Source of the DNA: Puffinus mauretanicus
Taxonomy: Eukaryota > Chordata > Aves > Procellariiformes > Procellariidae
Direction of reading: 5' to 3'
Assembly: GCA_023333565.1 (NCBI GenBank)
Contig: JAJKFH010000425.1
Location: 310,001 to 374,000 of the forward strand
Length of the DNA: 64,000 nt
This document shows, piece after piece, positions 27,040 through 39,900 of this stretch; positions within the stretch are counted from its first letter, which is position 1, and every line of letters begins with the position of its first letter. The notes beneath the pieces were generated by a model, which was not told where the DNA came from, did no database searches, and worked only from the letters and a program-made list of their open reading frames with translations. Both the position numbers and the translations under genes were made by a program.

Positions 27040-27614
27040 TGTCCTGCTTTTGGCTGAGATAAAGTTAATATTCTTCCTAGTAGTTGGTATAGCGCTGTGT
27101 TTTGGATTCAGTATGAGAAGAATGTTGATAACACACTGATGTTTTAGTTGTTGCTAAGTAGCATTTGCACTAGTCAAGGACTTTTCAGCTTCCTGTGCTC
27201 TGCCAAGTGCACAAGAACCTGGGAGGGAGCATAGCCAGGACAGTTAACCCAACTGGCCAACAGGGTATTCCATACCATATGATGTCATGCTCAGCATATA
27301 AGGCTAAGGGAAGAAGAAGGAAGGGGGGAGGTTCGGAGTGATGGCGTTTGTCTTCCCAAGTAACTGTTACGCATGATGGAGCCCTGCTTTCCTGGAGATG
27401 GCTGAACACCTGCCTGTCAATGGGAAGCAGTGAATGAATTCCTTGTTTCGCTTTGCTTGCACGTGCGGCTTTTGCTTTCCCTCTTAAACTGTGTTTATCT
27501 CAACCCATGAGTTTTCTCACTTTTACTCTTCCAATTCTCTCCCCCATCCCACCGGGGAGGAGTAAGTGAGATGCTGGGTGGTGCTTAGTTGCCGGCTCGG
27601 GTTAAACCACGACA
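27040..27614 (-). mobile_element. Complete solo LTR of an avian ERVL-type retrovirus
   Basis: On the minus strand the element begins TGTCGTGGTTTAACCC at 27614 and ends GCAGGACA at 27040, giving the canonical TG...CA ends and a length of 575 bases. It is flanked by an exact 5-bp target duplication, GTCAT, at 27035-27039 and 27615-27619. Five bases is the usual size for ERVL-type integration. A TATA-like CTTATATG lies at 27302-27295 on the minus strand. No internal retroviral sequence is present on either side, so this is a solo LTR left by recombination between the two LTRs of a provirus. The opening matches a family very common in bird genomes, by memory rather than by search. The partial LTR at 1-287 belongs to the same family in the opposite orientation. 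Confidence 0.92.
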
Positions 27615-27619
27615 GTCAT

Positions 27620-29950
27620 TCAGTTAAAATAACTTGTATACATACCTAGATATTTTCTACCTGAAGCTATTAGTGAAAAGACAGAAACAAAGAAGTATTT
27701 CAGAACTGGCATAAAGCAAATAATCACACTTAATAAAAGTTTTTATCCAATATTATTAAGCTCCAATTACTTCTGTTTTTAATAAGTAGATAGGACAAAA
27801 TTTCCCAGATGTTGAAAAATGGAGAAGTGCTATTCAGGGTGTGTATAATATATGTGTCTGTCTCCTGATATGTATAAACTTATTGCATGTTTTTCCAAAT
27901 TCCTTTGTGCTATTATAAATAATTCTGTTATTTCTAGCTAAAGGAAAAAGTAAAGGCCAATAATAATAGAGTGCTGAGCTCGTGACATTAAAAAATAGTA
28001 GGTAGCGTAGCTCCTCAGCCTGTTACTGTATTTGTTCTTAGAAGTTTGTCAAACATCCTAAACCACTTTTATCAGATTTTTCAATGGATAATGTTCTTAA
28101 TTTCTCTTAGATGTGCTGATAGATTGCATATCAGTTTTCAGTTGTTCATGATTTGTGGCAACCACGTGTTTGGATGTTGGTTTTGGCCTGTTATATTTTT
28201 GTCCCTTTTAGTCAAATAGAAACTGGCAAGAGCAATTTCCACAGGGTGAAGTAAAAACTTAATAAGACAATTAAATCTATGTTTTGATGCTCATATATCT
28301 ATGTCATGTAGCATACATATATGCTTTTGATGCAACACATATCAAATTGAAGAATAATGTTTAATTGTTTAATGTACATTTTTGCAAGTGTTTTGATTTT
28401 TATTTTGACACATTTTAGGAATCAGAATTAAAAAGAAATAACTGGCCACAGATCATATACATACAAATACCATGCAAGTACTATCAATAGTACAGTTTTT
28501 TTGCAGCCCAGTTCTGCACAGGAAAGGTACTTATATTTTATATAAAAACAAAAATTTGAAATGCACATATCCAGTTTTAAAAGCAGTGATGTCAGGTTCT
28601 AGGATGCAGAAATGTTTGTGTTCATGTTGCTTCAAACTAAAGACTTATACAACTGACAGCCAATATCTGCCCTTCAGAAACGACTTTGAGTTTTCCTTTG
28701 TTCATTTAGCCATTTTGCTATGCATAAGCATTAACGCTTTCCTTTTTATAAAAATGTTTTCCATTGCCCATGACCTTGAGACCTTTTTGCGGGGATTTCT
28801 TTCCCATCAAAAATGAGAAAAAACATTCAGAACAGATTTCTAAGTGAATCATTAAGCCAGCTGGCCTTTCTGATTTTTATTTTCCCCCTGATACTATGCT
28901 CTCAATGTTAGCCACTGGGTTTTGACACTCAAACTGTTCTAAGTCACTGGAACAATTACACGTTTGTTCCTCTTATTTGTATTGCTTTTCTGATAAATTC
29001 CTTTATCCAAAGAAGCTATGAAATCTGGGACAGATCAAACATTTCACCATGGAAGAGGAGCCATGTATTTGAAAAGTGGTAAAGTGCTAGCTGAATGTCT
29101 AGTTTTATAGTCAATATGGATTTAGGAAAGCAATGGTAGTCACTGGAGTAGAAAAGCCATTCAACTGTAAACTAAGAATCAGAAATAAAAAGAAATAAAT
29201 AATACATATTTTAGCTTAAGTAAAGAAGAAATACAGGAGAATAATTAAAATAGCAAAAAATAGTAAAAACAGGGACTGCTACTTATTACCTATTTACCTT
29301 CAAAGTAAAACAAAACAGCCTGTAGGTAGCTTTGTGGAAGTAACTTCAGAAAACAGAGCAGGAAATGGAAATAGTCATGATCACATTTCTAGCTGAATCT
29401 TCATCCTTCTCTGGCCCGCTCCAGTTATACCAACACTATATGCAGAAGCAGCAATCAGGTATACATGACTCTTGTAGTTTAGGTGCACCAAAGTGACCTA
29501 ATGCTCTGTTTGATGTATTTTGCATATCGCCAGAGTACGTATAGAAGATATGTCCTTGCAGCCTGCGTGAACTCCTACCTTGACATGTAGGTTTCTATGT
29601 GAAGGGAATTCTTTGTGAAGATGCACACCAGCTCAGCATGAAGTGTGATGGAGTAGGACTCCACAGCAGGATTCAGGGTCTTCCTGTATGACAGAACATG
29701 TCCTCAGCATGCCGGAGAGGCCTAATATCAGGATCCATGCACTCAGGTAAGCTTAAAGATTTTAGTTATGTTAGCCTTAGCTATAAGCCACAGTTACCTA
29801 TATCTCAACCTTGCCTACTCATGAGAATTTTTTAAAAAAAGGCATTTCAGTGTGGAAGGATTTTTACTAAATAACGGACATTCTATGAACACTCCAAGCA
29901 CTGAGGATTTGTTAACAACAGTATAAGGCAAAGGGTTGCTAAAGAGCAAT
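27620..29950. other. AT-rich non-coding stretch
   Basis: No gene or repeat family is recognised. A 114-codon open frame at 28472-28816 has no recognisable domain and an AT-driven composition, and is taken as chance. A moderately GC-rich block near 29590-29760 ends in a splice-donor-like CAG/GTAAGC near 29750, but nothing else supports an exon. Confidence 0.55.
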
Positions 29951-30250
29951 TGTGGTTTTAGAGTCTCTGAAGCGATAGCAGAATAGGGAAGCAGGCTGAG
30001 GAATGTAACTATCAGCAGATTAGGTAACGGAATGCAGGTGGGGAAAGCATTCGCGTGGACACCTGCTTTTGACCAATCTGTGTATATTAAGATTCGTGTG
30101 CTTGCTGACTGTAGACCAATAGGGGGACTAGATGCGTGTGTATCTGGGTAGAAGAATGTATATAAACCGAGCTATTTGGGCAATAAAGTGGCATTAACTT
30201 GATCACATTGGTCGCTCTGTTGTGTCCGAGACTTCCGCATCTGCATTTCA
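29951..30250 (+). mobile_element. Solo LTR, avian alpharetrovirus-like (class II ERV)
   Basis: The element starts TGTGGTTTTAGAG and ends in CA at 30250 (an alternative end is 30239). In order, the U3 region has CCAAT boxes at 30073-30077 and 30116-30120, a TATA box TATATAAA at 30159-30166, and a poly(A) signal AATAAA at 30182-30187. The following stretch (CATTAACTTGATCACATTGG) resembles the R region of avian leukosis-type and EAV-like LTRs. The roughly 300-base length fits such LTRs. No primer-binding site or gag-like sequence follows, and no internal sequence precedes, so it is a solo LTR. No clean target duplication could be found next to either candidate end. The promoter elements look intact, so it could in principle have served as a promoter reading rightward. 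That is inference. Confidence 0.85.
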
Positions 30251-33200
30251 GATTTTCAAAATTGCTGGGCATGGTTGCAGGTCTAATTAAGGTATTCCAT
30301 TGAAATATATTGCATATACAGAAAAGTCTTTTAATATATGACTAGGTTCTTAGTGCAAGTTCATTGTCACTGTTCAAGTCCCAGTGACAACAGAAACACA
30401 ATTTTTCTCTAGGACTTTTTGCCTGTTTCATATAGGGACTGTGTCCTTATCTTGTTTTTCTGATTGAGGTTGATTTTTCTGATTTCTTCTTTTGGACATC
30501 ACAGCCAGAACAGTGCAGAATTGTTCCCTTTTAAACATCGCTAAAAGTAGTATCTAGAGTAAGAAGATCAGTGGAAAGGATAGATTTGGTGGGAGGAACA
30601 TGTGATAGTGAAGTCAGGGTAACTCTTTAATGTGCAATATCTTGGAATGTTTTTATTTACTGACACCATCTTTAGCTAGAAAATTCTGTACATTTTCAAA
30701 ATGTCTAGCTGCGTGACCATACTTTCTTAGCAATAAGGTATTTTATAAGTTTATCCTAAAAAATTTTCATGTTTTTATTGAGAAACCTAAACAGATTTTT
30801 GTTATGCTGCAGTGACACATTGCCTGTCATCCAATATCAAGTGGATGACAAAGCTTCTACCTGAGACTGAGCAGGGATTTACAGCAATATTTATTCCATC
30901 TTCTCCAGACATATATATTTGTGGATTTGAAAGTATCCTATGTATAATATATATGTGCACACCTTATCCCCAAACTTGAGTTACACTGTAGTGAAATGTA
31001 TCAGTGTCTACCTCTCATCATTTGGTTAATCTCAAATATTCAACTTGGAGCTGATTTTTTTACTGCTGTCATTGCTTCCACTACCCAAATCTTAAAAGCA
31101 ACACAGTAATTTGCATGATTTTTCCATTGGATCAGATGCCAGATTGCTTCAGATAATCTCAGTATCTAACTTTTCTATCCCTAGCACTGAAAAATAGCTT
31201 AGAGAAAGCTCAAACAAAATCTTTTAGTTTTTCTAAGTGATTTCTAAAGCTTCCACCTACTAGACAGATGATATAGGCTAGACACATGCAGAAAATGGAG
31301 TAGAATCCTGACAGAACAGGTGCATCAGCTTTTCCATAACGATGTCATCACTTGTGTGGCACATGACAACATTCAACTGAAACACATACTTAAATAGACC
31401 AAAAAAATATTGCTTGGAACAATCAGCTCTGGTTTGATATGACTTCTACTTGGACATTTCTTCTTTACTTCACCTGCTAAGTAGTAAATTTCTATCTTCT
31501 TTGCATAAAATTATTGAGATGGGATGATCCTATGAAATGTTTTTCTAAACAGAAGTGTTTCCTCTTCATGTAAAACAGATATTCTCAAATTAATATCCAG
31601 CAGACATGACACTTCAGTTCTTCACTGTTCTCGTAAGACTGTGGGTGTGACTGAATGGTTAGTCTTTGACAGAAAAGTGTTTTCAGGTGCACCCAAGCCA
31701 TTTGAACTAGATAGAATATCACAGATCTCTAGAAGTCAAAAGTTTTTTCTGCACTTTTGAACATCTAGAAACCCAATCTAGTTTTGCTACCTGCCTTGCC
31801 TGGTGTTTTAGCAAAGAATCTTAAGAACTGTTATAAGTTCTTATGACAACTAGTCAATATTTCATTAAGTATATATATCTATATTATAAAAATACTCTGC
31901 AGTTTTGGAGGTTTCAAAAAATTATGGGGGATGGGGAAAGTGTGATATTACAGTCAAAAACTTTCCATAAGGATGCATAGAGACAAGTGTTTATACTCTA
32001 GGGAAGAATGATTCAAAGTGAACTCACAGCCGTAGTTCTGAGTCATAGTTGTGAAGTCCATAACACCCTTAGGAATAATCCTAGAAGATTCAGTCACAAG
32101 ATAAAAAAACATGGGTAACCAAAAAAAAAAAAAAAACATTAATAGAGAGAAATAGGTTCAAAGGAACAATTTCCACCTATATTCATTATGTTCCATATTT
32201 ATTTTCTCTTTGTTCCTTTTTTTACAGTTTTTTGCTTTTTTTCCCCCACCAAACCCATCTTGTCCCTTCTGTCAGCAAGTGTTTACTCTCATCTTTTCCT
32301 TTAAACATCACCCCCACCCTTTTTGAGGGCTCCCTTGCTTTTTCTGCCTTCTTTTGACTTTCCTTTTCTGTTTCCTTTTCTTTCTTTCTCTGCTAAATCT
32401 TTAGCCAACCACCTTACAAGCCACCCAACCGTGCATATTCCTCACTTTGAATTCATTTTATCTGGAATACTTCCCAGAACCAGTGGGTGTATAGATGTGT
32501 TTATAGAAAGGAAAGGAGTGAATGAGCTCAGTATGTTTTAGAAGAAATGCCAGTTCTTTTTTTCAATATTTCAGTGTCCTGTATCAGAGACAATAAGGAT
32601 CAGCTTTCTTTAACAAATTGGAAGCCATAGGGTTACAGAGAACTCCAACATGAAAATAAAGTGTGTAACTGATCTTTCTTTCACTTTTAGCTAATAATTA
32701 CTTTGCACACCACAGAAACTTATGATCGACTTACTGTGCGTATGAGATTGCTCATAACTTCTTGCTTGGCTGTTTGTTGCCTGAAACATACTCATTCACA
32801 TCTATCATTTTATGTTTTAAAATAGTGAACTCACCAACAAAAATCAAAATCTGCTTGTGGGTGTTTAAGAAGCAAAAAATCTGTGGATTTTGCCTATCAC
32901 TCAATCGTGTAACATCAAACTATTTCCTTAAGAGTTTGTTTTCCTTAAGCCTGAACTTCTGTTCTCCCACACATTTGGTCTGCCTGTTCAAGTAACAATT
33001 ACACTGGGGAAGGGAGCCTGCCTGATTTCTGTGACATTATCTAGGGGATAAGGCCAGCCATCAAATACACTCATTTATCCAAATAATGGAGACATTTGCA
33101 ATTCTCCTTGTAAATTATGATAAAGTAGATGCTGACAGAGCAGCATGGGAAGGAATCTCTTATCGCTCATAGGATATTTTAAAGGTAGTATCAAGTTTGA

Positions 33201-36200
33201 TCAGCAATTCCAATTCCTGTTAGTGAATTCCATTTTTAAGTAATAATTTCTTGTCTTGAAATAGACTCTTTCCTTTATGCCAGTAGCTGGTAAGCAATTA
33301 ATACTAAGATAAAAACATTTAATGAGGTTTTTGCATTTATTGGGAAAATTGCAAAACAGAAAATGCTACCTGCCATCTAGCCTTTAAGTTGTGTGTATCT
33401 CTGCATGCATATCTGTTTCATTTTCCTTTGCTACTCTTTCTGTGTTAATGTAATTGGTTTTGTCTATATTTTTAATATGCAAATTATTGCAATATAACAT
33501 CACTGTAAGAGATAGATAGCTACAGATTTCAAACATTTCTAGCAAGCTTTTTTTTCCTAAACGTCACATTATTGCAAAGAGATAGTAGGTATAATATGAA
33601 TTACATAAGATAAGCAGTCTAAACTCATGAAAATAAGCAACACAATCCCAGAAATAATGTTTTCTTTAAGTAAATGAAGTTATTGTTAAACACTTTTGGC
33701 TGTTAGCACAGTAACACTTTCCATTTATTACTCTTGAAAAACTAGTCTGGGGGCAAGGCTCTTCAATGTTATGAATATTCAACCCCGTAAAATCACCATC
33801 TAAGTAAACAGACATAATAAAAAAAGTTCATCAGATAAATATGAACCCAACAGTGAAATACGTTCATTTTGTAATTTCTCAGTGTATACATACATGCAAT
33901 TTACACACTCAGTCACTAACGCATGGTGTTTAATTGTGATACTTTCTTAATTATTATTACATACACACACACATATTTAGAGGAAAAGGTTATGAATTTC
34001 TTTAACAAGAGTTGAAAAAAGGTTGGGGTTTTTTGCTTGTTTGTTTGTTTTTAAGATGAGTTCAAGTTCAGGTTCAGCTGTAACTAAAGCCTTTCTGGAT
34101 TAGATCAAGAAACATTCAATAACTGGCTGAGTTCATCCCCACCATTTTTAACTGGTTCACACTGACAGAAATACATTTGGGACACTGGTAATGGCTGATG
34201 TTGTGTCAAAAGTATTTCTGTAATTAGCACTTATATGAGAAATTTAGATTCATTCATTTGTACCATTTAATATGAGAAAGTGGTGGTAACTGAGAGCAAG
34301 TATCACAAGTCATATATTTTGAGACTGCTCTATTACCATAACGTTGAAGCTGAAATAAGGGCATGGGCATTTAAGGGATTGGATTGTATCTTAAGTGCAT
34401 GTTACAACAACATTACAACAATAGTATTTTTACTAGATAAGAGCATCAGAAATCACATACTGAATAAGAAGAAATAAGTGAAAAAGGAAATCACATGACA
34501 GATAAAACCAAAAAAGAAGGAAATTGAACACTCATAGCTCATGTTAACATGAGAATTAATATATTATGTTTGTTCAGTGCTTATACTTCTTTGATAAAAA
34601 GATAACTAATAAGAATGATCAATATTGACACTTACATGAACGTATTTTATATAGTAGGACTAGAAAGGAATGCTTATGGCAATGGTTTTATATTATGTTT
34701 TCCTGACAGTATTACAATCTTCTAAAATTCTTCAGTTTCACTAACATTGCATAATTCAAGATTACCTCCTTCATATTGAATCTTTGCAGTGAGAAACCTG
34801 AAAATGCCAATTCAACACTCCCTGGAGTTGCTGGCATGAACGAAATAATGGGAGCCAATTGGTACAGTTCATACCTTGGTATTTTTTAATCTTTCAGTGC
34901 TTCAGGATACTTTTTATCTGTCTTCAACAGCAACCCTTGCAAATGAATTTATAAATAGTCCATTTTTCTTTGGCTGGGTGTCAGAAAGAGATGAGTACTA
35001 TTTTGAACAAATTTTTTGAGCTGAGAAGATTTAAAATCAGTTGTTTTCTATATCAGGAAGAATCAACATAATTTTGTTCTGTACTATGTCACAGTTGACC
35101 GTTTCCCATTTGACATTTTATGTTGACACCCTCTTCGGTTTGTTAATTTCTGAGAATAGCAGCTAAAGTTAACATCTCATTGGCTTACTTCCTAAATTAT
35201 TTTCCATGATTTTCCACACTTTCCACTCAAATTCTGTCGATCCTGATGCTGATTTTGAGTTTTCCAGATGACACTTCAGCCTGCTAGAAGATCTCTGTCG
35301 AAGATCTCTGATACTAAAACATTTTGAAATTGCCAATTTGTCAGGCTTCAGAGCAGCTGCTAGTTCCTGTCAGCTGTCAGAACCTATATCAATTTATATT
35401 CACTCACCTGAAGATCTTACCATGGTCTTGGCAAGCATCCTACAATTCTAAAATCTGTTCCAGTAGGCTGTAAATTTATTGTAGAATATCGTAGTTTCCT
35501 ACTATCTATTTATATGTACTTCTCGCATATATCTAATGTTTTTACCACAAAGCAAGCACTGTCCATCCTTTCACCATGTTATTGGCTACTAGCTTCAAAG
35601 TCATCAAGAAGAACTGAACTGAATTCAGCAGGAACATCTTCTGTCTCTTTCAATTTTTTCATGATGCCATTTTCTTTTCTACCTTATAGGTCTTTCTGGA
35701 TTTTCCCTTCCTCTCTATAGGAAATCAGATGATCATTTCATGACCTTTAGCCTCATTAGCAAATCACACTATTTTCACGATAAATCTTCCAATGCTTGTT
35801 TTAGAGAGTACAAATGAATGCAATGAATATAATCTTTTAAATCTCAACAAACGTTTCAAACACTTAGACATATGTTATTCCCATTGCAATAGTCTTCAGA
35901 ATAATTTACCATAAGCAATGAACTAGGTATTTATTTTGAGTATCAATGTATCATGCTGGTCACAGATTTTACCCTCGGAAAATGAGTCTGTTTCTTCAGA
36001 TTCCATTCCGTATCACACTGTGTATGTTGGCTGCAGTTTTAGCAATGCAGAGCAGGATTCAGATGCAGATTCAGACACCTAGGTTTATGTATTTGTAACG
36101 TTGGCATCTCTATATCAGATAAGGCTTGATCCAGTTGCCCACACATTTCTAGAACTAACTCAGCTGTCCTACTCTATCCTGGCCTTCAACTGTTACTCCA

Positions 36201-36890
36201 CAAAGTGTCCTGTAAAAATCACAAATATCACTATGATCCTATGCTCAAAATGTTGAAAGGTGTAGTTATTGTCTGAGGTTTTGTGCCGTCTATTTATCAG
36301 TCTTAATTACAGGCCATATTTTCTGAAATTCTCTCTCTACTGTTAAGGTGAGCGTCCTCCCACTACTTGTTACAAACTCCTACTTGAGGATCTGGAACTC
36401 CGATTACCTATAGTTTGATTGAACTCTCTTAACAAACACTAAAAAGGGGAAAAGAAATTTCTGCTCATGTGGATGAGTTTTTTCTTTGTTGTTCATCAAT
36501 TTTTCTTCTCTCTTTGAAAACATGCGAACTTTGAGGGAGTAATTCCTCATGTAGCTATCTGTCTAGTGGAATGTCTGCCTTTGCTTCCCACTGAACCACC
36601 TTTACTTGCCAGGTTAACTTGTTTTTGTGGACTCGAGTTTGAAATATCTCCTTATGAAGTATGATTATCTTCTCAGTTTTGGAATGCATCAATGATCTGT
36701 AAGGAGAAACAGGACTCATGAAGATTTAAAATGTACACATTATTTTACTGTGCAACACATGATTGTTAAAATACACACTGGTCTATTGACTACATACTAG
36801 TCTTTTGAAAAACATTTGTCAGGCTAGCATTCAACAAATTCTTTAAAATAGTACCTGAACTTCAATGAAAGGAAGAAGCAGAAGAAGGAG
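30251..36890. other. Long AT-rich non-coding stretch
   Basis: No gene or transposable element is recognised. Features seen are an A16 run at 32121-32136, pyrimidine-rich sequence at about 32200-32400, a short CA run near 33964-33973 and GTTT-type repeats near 34037-34053. A block at about 33000-33250 has the look of unique, moderately balanced non-coding sequence. Open frames are under 80 codons and featureless. Confidence 0.6.
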
Positions 36891-36907
36891 AATAATAATA
36901 ATAATAA
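36891..36907 (+). repeat. (AAT)n trinucleotide repeat
   Basis: Between five and six perfect AAT units follow a GAAG-rich purine patch. Confidence 0.9.
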
Positions 36908-39900
36908 GGGTTAGAGGAGAGTGGTTCACATCTATGTGAGAGTAAGTACTTAGTGTGGCCGATTAGAATCAGGAAGGTGGTACAAGAATTTGAAAAACAT
37001 TGGGTGGAGGTTACAGATCAGCAGGAGAATAAGCTGGGTAGCTACAGTATTACTGCATTGGCCAAAGCCTCAGTAATTAAGCTAGTTGCAGACCCTTTTC
37101 TATGCTTCTCACTGCTCACTTAAATTCATTTCATAGGATATCTTTGTTTTTAATAACAAAGCATTACCAATCCTAAGCATTAATAAATCATAACCTCAAC
37201 GTCATAAGGTGTTTTTTTTTTTTAAATACAGTATTTGGGGTAGTTGTCTTTTTGATATTAATCCTTTAAGAATCATATTTTCAAGCATACTGAGCAACAA
37301 TGTGGAGTAGAAATGTATTTATTTTTAATGAAAGCAGAGTCTGGTGTAGTCACATGACTCTAGGAACTGGGCCTATTAGAAAAATATCACATATCATGAA
37401 ACGAGCAAAAAGATTGTGAGAGTTGGCATAGTACTTTGTTGGTTTTTTTTTTTTTTTTTTCCCTAAAAACATTAATAAAAATGACTGTTAATCAAAATAA
37501 ATGACAAGTCTGTCTGCATGGTCTCATTGGCCCCACAGGACATACAGGCAGAGCCGTCTGAACTTCAATTAAAGGAATCCTCTGGGAAAATACTACTTTA
37601 GAACTGTTTTAGAGGCTCTACCTTCAGAATAAGGATCTTACTTTGGACCTCAATATTAGTATAAGGTATATGGAGTTTCTTCTGGCTTCTTAACCCTTTT
37701 TTATAATTTCCAATATTGTGAAATACAGCGAATTCCATTGTGAGTGCACTCAGTGAAATTGACCTTCTATGATCAGTTCTAGAGCTCTTAGGAAATTAAT
37801 ATTCTGAAGCTGTCAGGATCAGAAAGGAAAAAGAAACTGGGGAAAATTAACAATTTATTTGATGATATACCTGATTCAGGTCTGCTATTTAACACTTGGG
37901 ATTGTAAACATTTTACCTTTACCAAAAACTGTATGTTTTATCTTCGTTAAAAAACAAGACATAAATCTGCTGTAACAGCACAACATCAAACCTTTTGCTA
38001 TTTAACTGACAACTAGCAAGACTTCCTGTTCCATTACTGAAAAAAAGAGAATATAAAACCTCAGGACTTGCTATCAATATCTTCTACAGAAAGAAAAAGA
38101 AGAAATAACATTTATGAAGACTATATAATTGTGCAACTACATTGTATTCTGGTGCCAGAATATTTGGAATTAAAAGTATTATTCTTTTTAGTATTATGAG
38201 AGTCCTTACTGTGTGTTTTTAATGCTGCAATGGAAGCAGATAGAATCACCTCCAAATAAGTAGAATGGACTGGGCAGACTCAAATTTGCCTCCTATCACT
38301 CATGTCACTGAAAGAATTAGGGAACATGCATAGATTTTTGAAGATATCCGGTGCTGTTCCTAAAAAATGAATGCTCATCCTCATGTGCAATGACCAGCCC
38401 ATGAAAAAGAGGCTTAAGAGCAGATTAAACTAAGGTTATGTGTCCAATCTGAGGAGTCCTCCAGCTTGAGAATGGTGCTCCCCACTGATCTCTAATCCCT
38501 TAGTTTTCTGCTTATCCCCTAACCCTACGCTGCTCGCTTCTTCTGGAAAGCATGCTTCTAAAACTATGCACATAGTCATTATTTCCTGTGCCCTGTAGTC
38601 TATACCAGGTACTGTCAGCATCAACATCTTATTTCTCAGGTTTTGAGTACAGGCAAGAGGAAAGAGAGACTTGAAAATGTACAGCAACTAAACACGACAT
38701 GCTGTAAAAAGCAAAAATAGCATTCTGAATGATGCACTATAATTTCTGGAGCACAGATGTCAAATGGTTTCCTTGTGAAGTTCCTTCCTGTGCAGACAGC
38801 CTGTACTGTCTTTATAAAACATGTAAAACCTCTCCAAGTCCTCAGAACAGTTAAACAAATTTACGTGCTGCCAGACCTTTGTGTGGGAAAGAGTTTCACC
38901 ATGGAAAGTACTGCCTGATGCTTACTTACAGCCCCATGGTACACTAGGATACTAGAATGACATTGTAATAAACTGGATGTGAGCTGACAAAATATCAAAT
39001 GACTGACCGGAAAAGTTTTCTTTTTGGTAAAATCATGTGGAGGGGAAAAAAAGGAAAGTTATCTATATCTGTTGCAACACAGATGTCCAGTAAAAGAAAC
39101 CCAACAAACAGTGAACCCAAAAACCACATTTATTTAGGAATGAAGACACAATTAAAACAAATGTCAGGCAAAACTGCACAAGCAGGAAGGATTTTTTTTT
39201 TTTCACTTATGAATAATTATAATTTATCATTACTTATGATGTTTCTTCAGACCTTTTTGGTATTGTCCATCCCTGCTACTCCTTCAAGCAAAAATCCTAA
39301 CGTGTATCTTAACAGGTGTCTTAACATCCAGCTTTCACATCCACCTGCAGTTTTCCAGGAACCTCAAGCCATACACCAAATGTAATTCACTTCTTCTATT
39401 TTCAAATACACAGTTTTCCCTTCTTATTTCTATTCTTCATCCACCAGAAATAATTACAAGCTTCATTAGATATAAATCTTAGCCTTTATTGAATTTAAAT
39501 TATTAAATTATTGAAAGTTTATTACATTTCTTGATACCTATCCCACTGCAACTTGCCTGTTTTATTTCCTACTTTGTACTATTTCACAATTATCTGGTGT
39601 CACATCCACAGATACATGCAGACCAAATACCACATCTGACTATTTAACTTTGAAAGGTTTATATTCCCAATAATTACTTGAAATTTCAAGTCTTAACATT
39701 CTTGTTTTGAAAGTATATAATTGTTTCAGGAAAAAAAAAAAAGAGAAAGAAAGAACATGGCAAAGGTCTCCTATTTAACTCTCATATCTTTTTCATGGCA
39801 TTAATGTGACCATTAATGAGGTGGAGGTGTGAGGTGGAGTCTATGTTGTTGCATTTTATTTATGACATACAACTTTGTCTTTTTGTCCTTCTTTTGGCTT

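Noticed and set aside
27185..27409. 74-codon minus-strand open frame
   Set aside because: It lies wholly inside the solo LTR, which is non-coding.
28472..28816. 114-codon plus-strand open frame with hydrophobic segments
   Set aside because: The hydrophobic stretches come from T-rich codons. No family resemblance and no supporting signals.
29590..29760. Possible exon ending at a CAG/GTAAGC donor-like site
   Set aside because: A single donor-like motif without an acceptor, protein similarity or conserved frame is not enough.
38999..39385. 128-codon plus-strand open frame
   Set aside because: No recognisable domain, composition follows AT-rich DNA, part of it is encoded by a T homopolymer, and there is no promoter or splice context.
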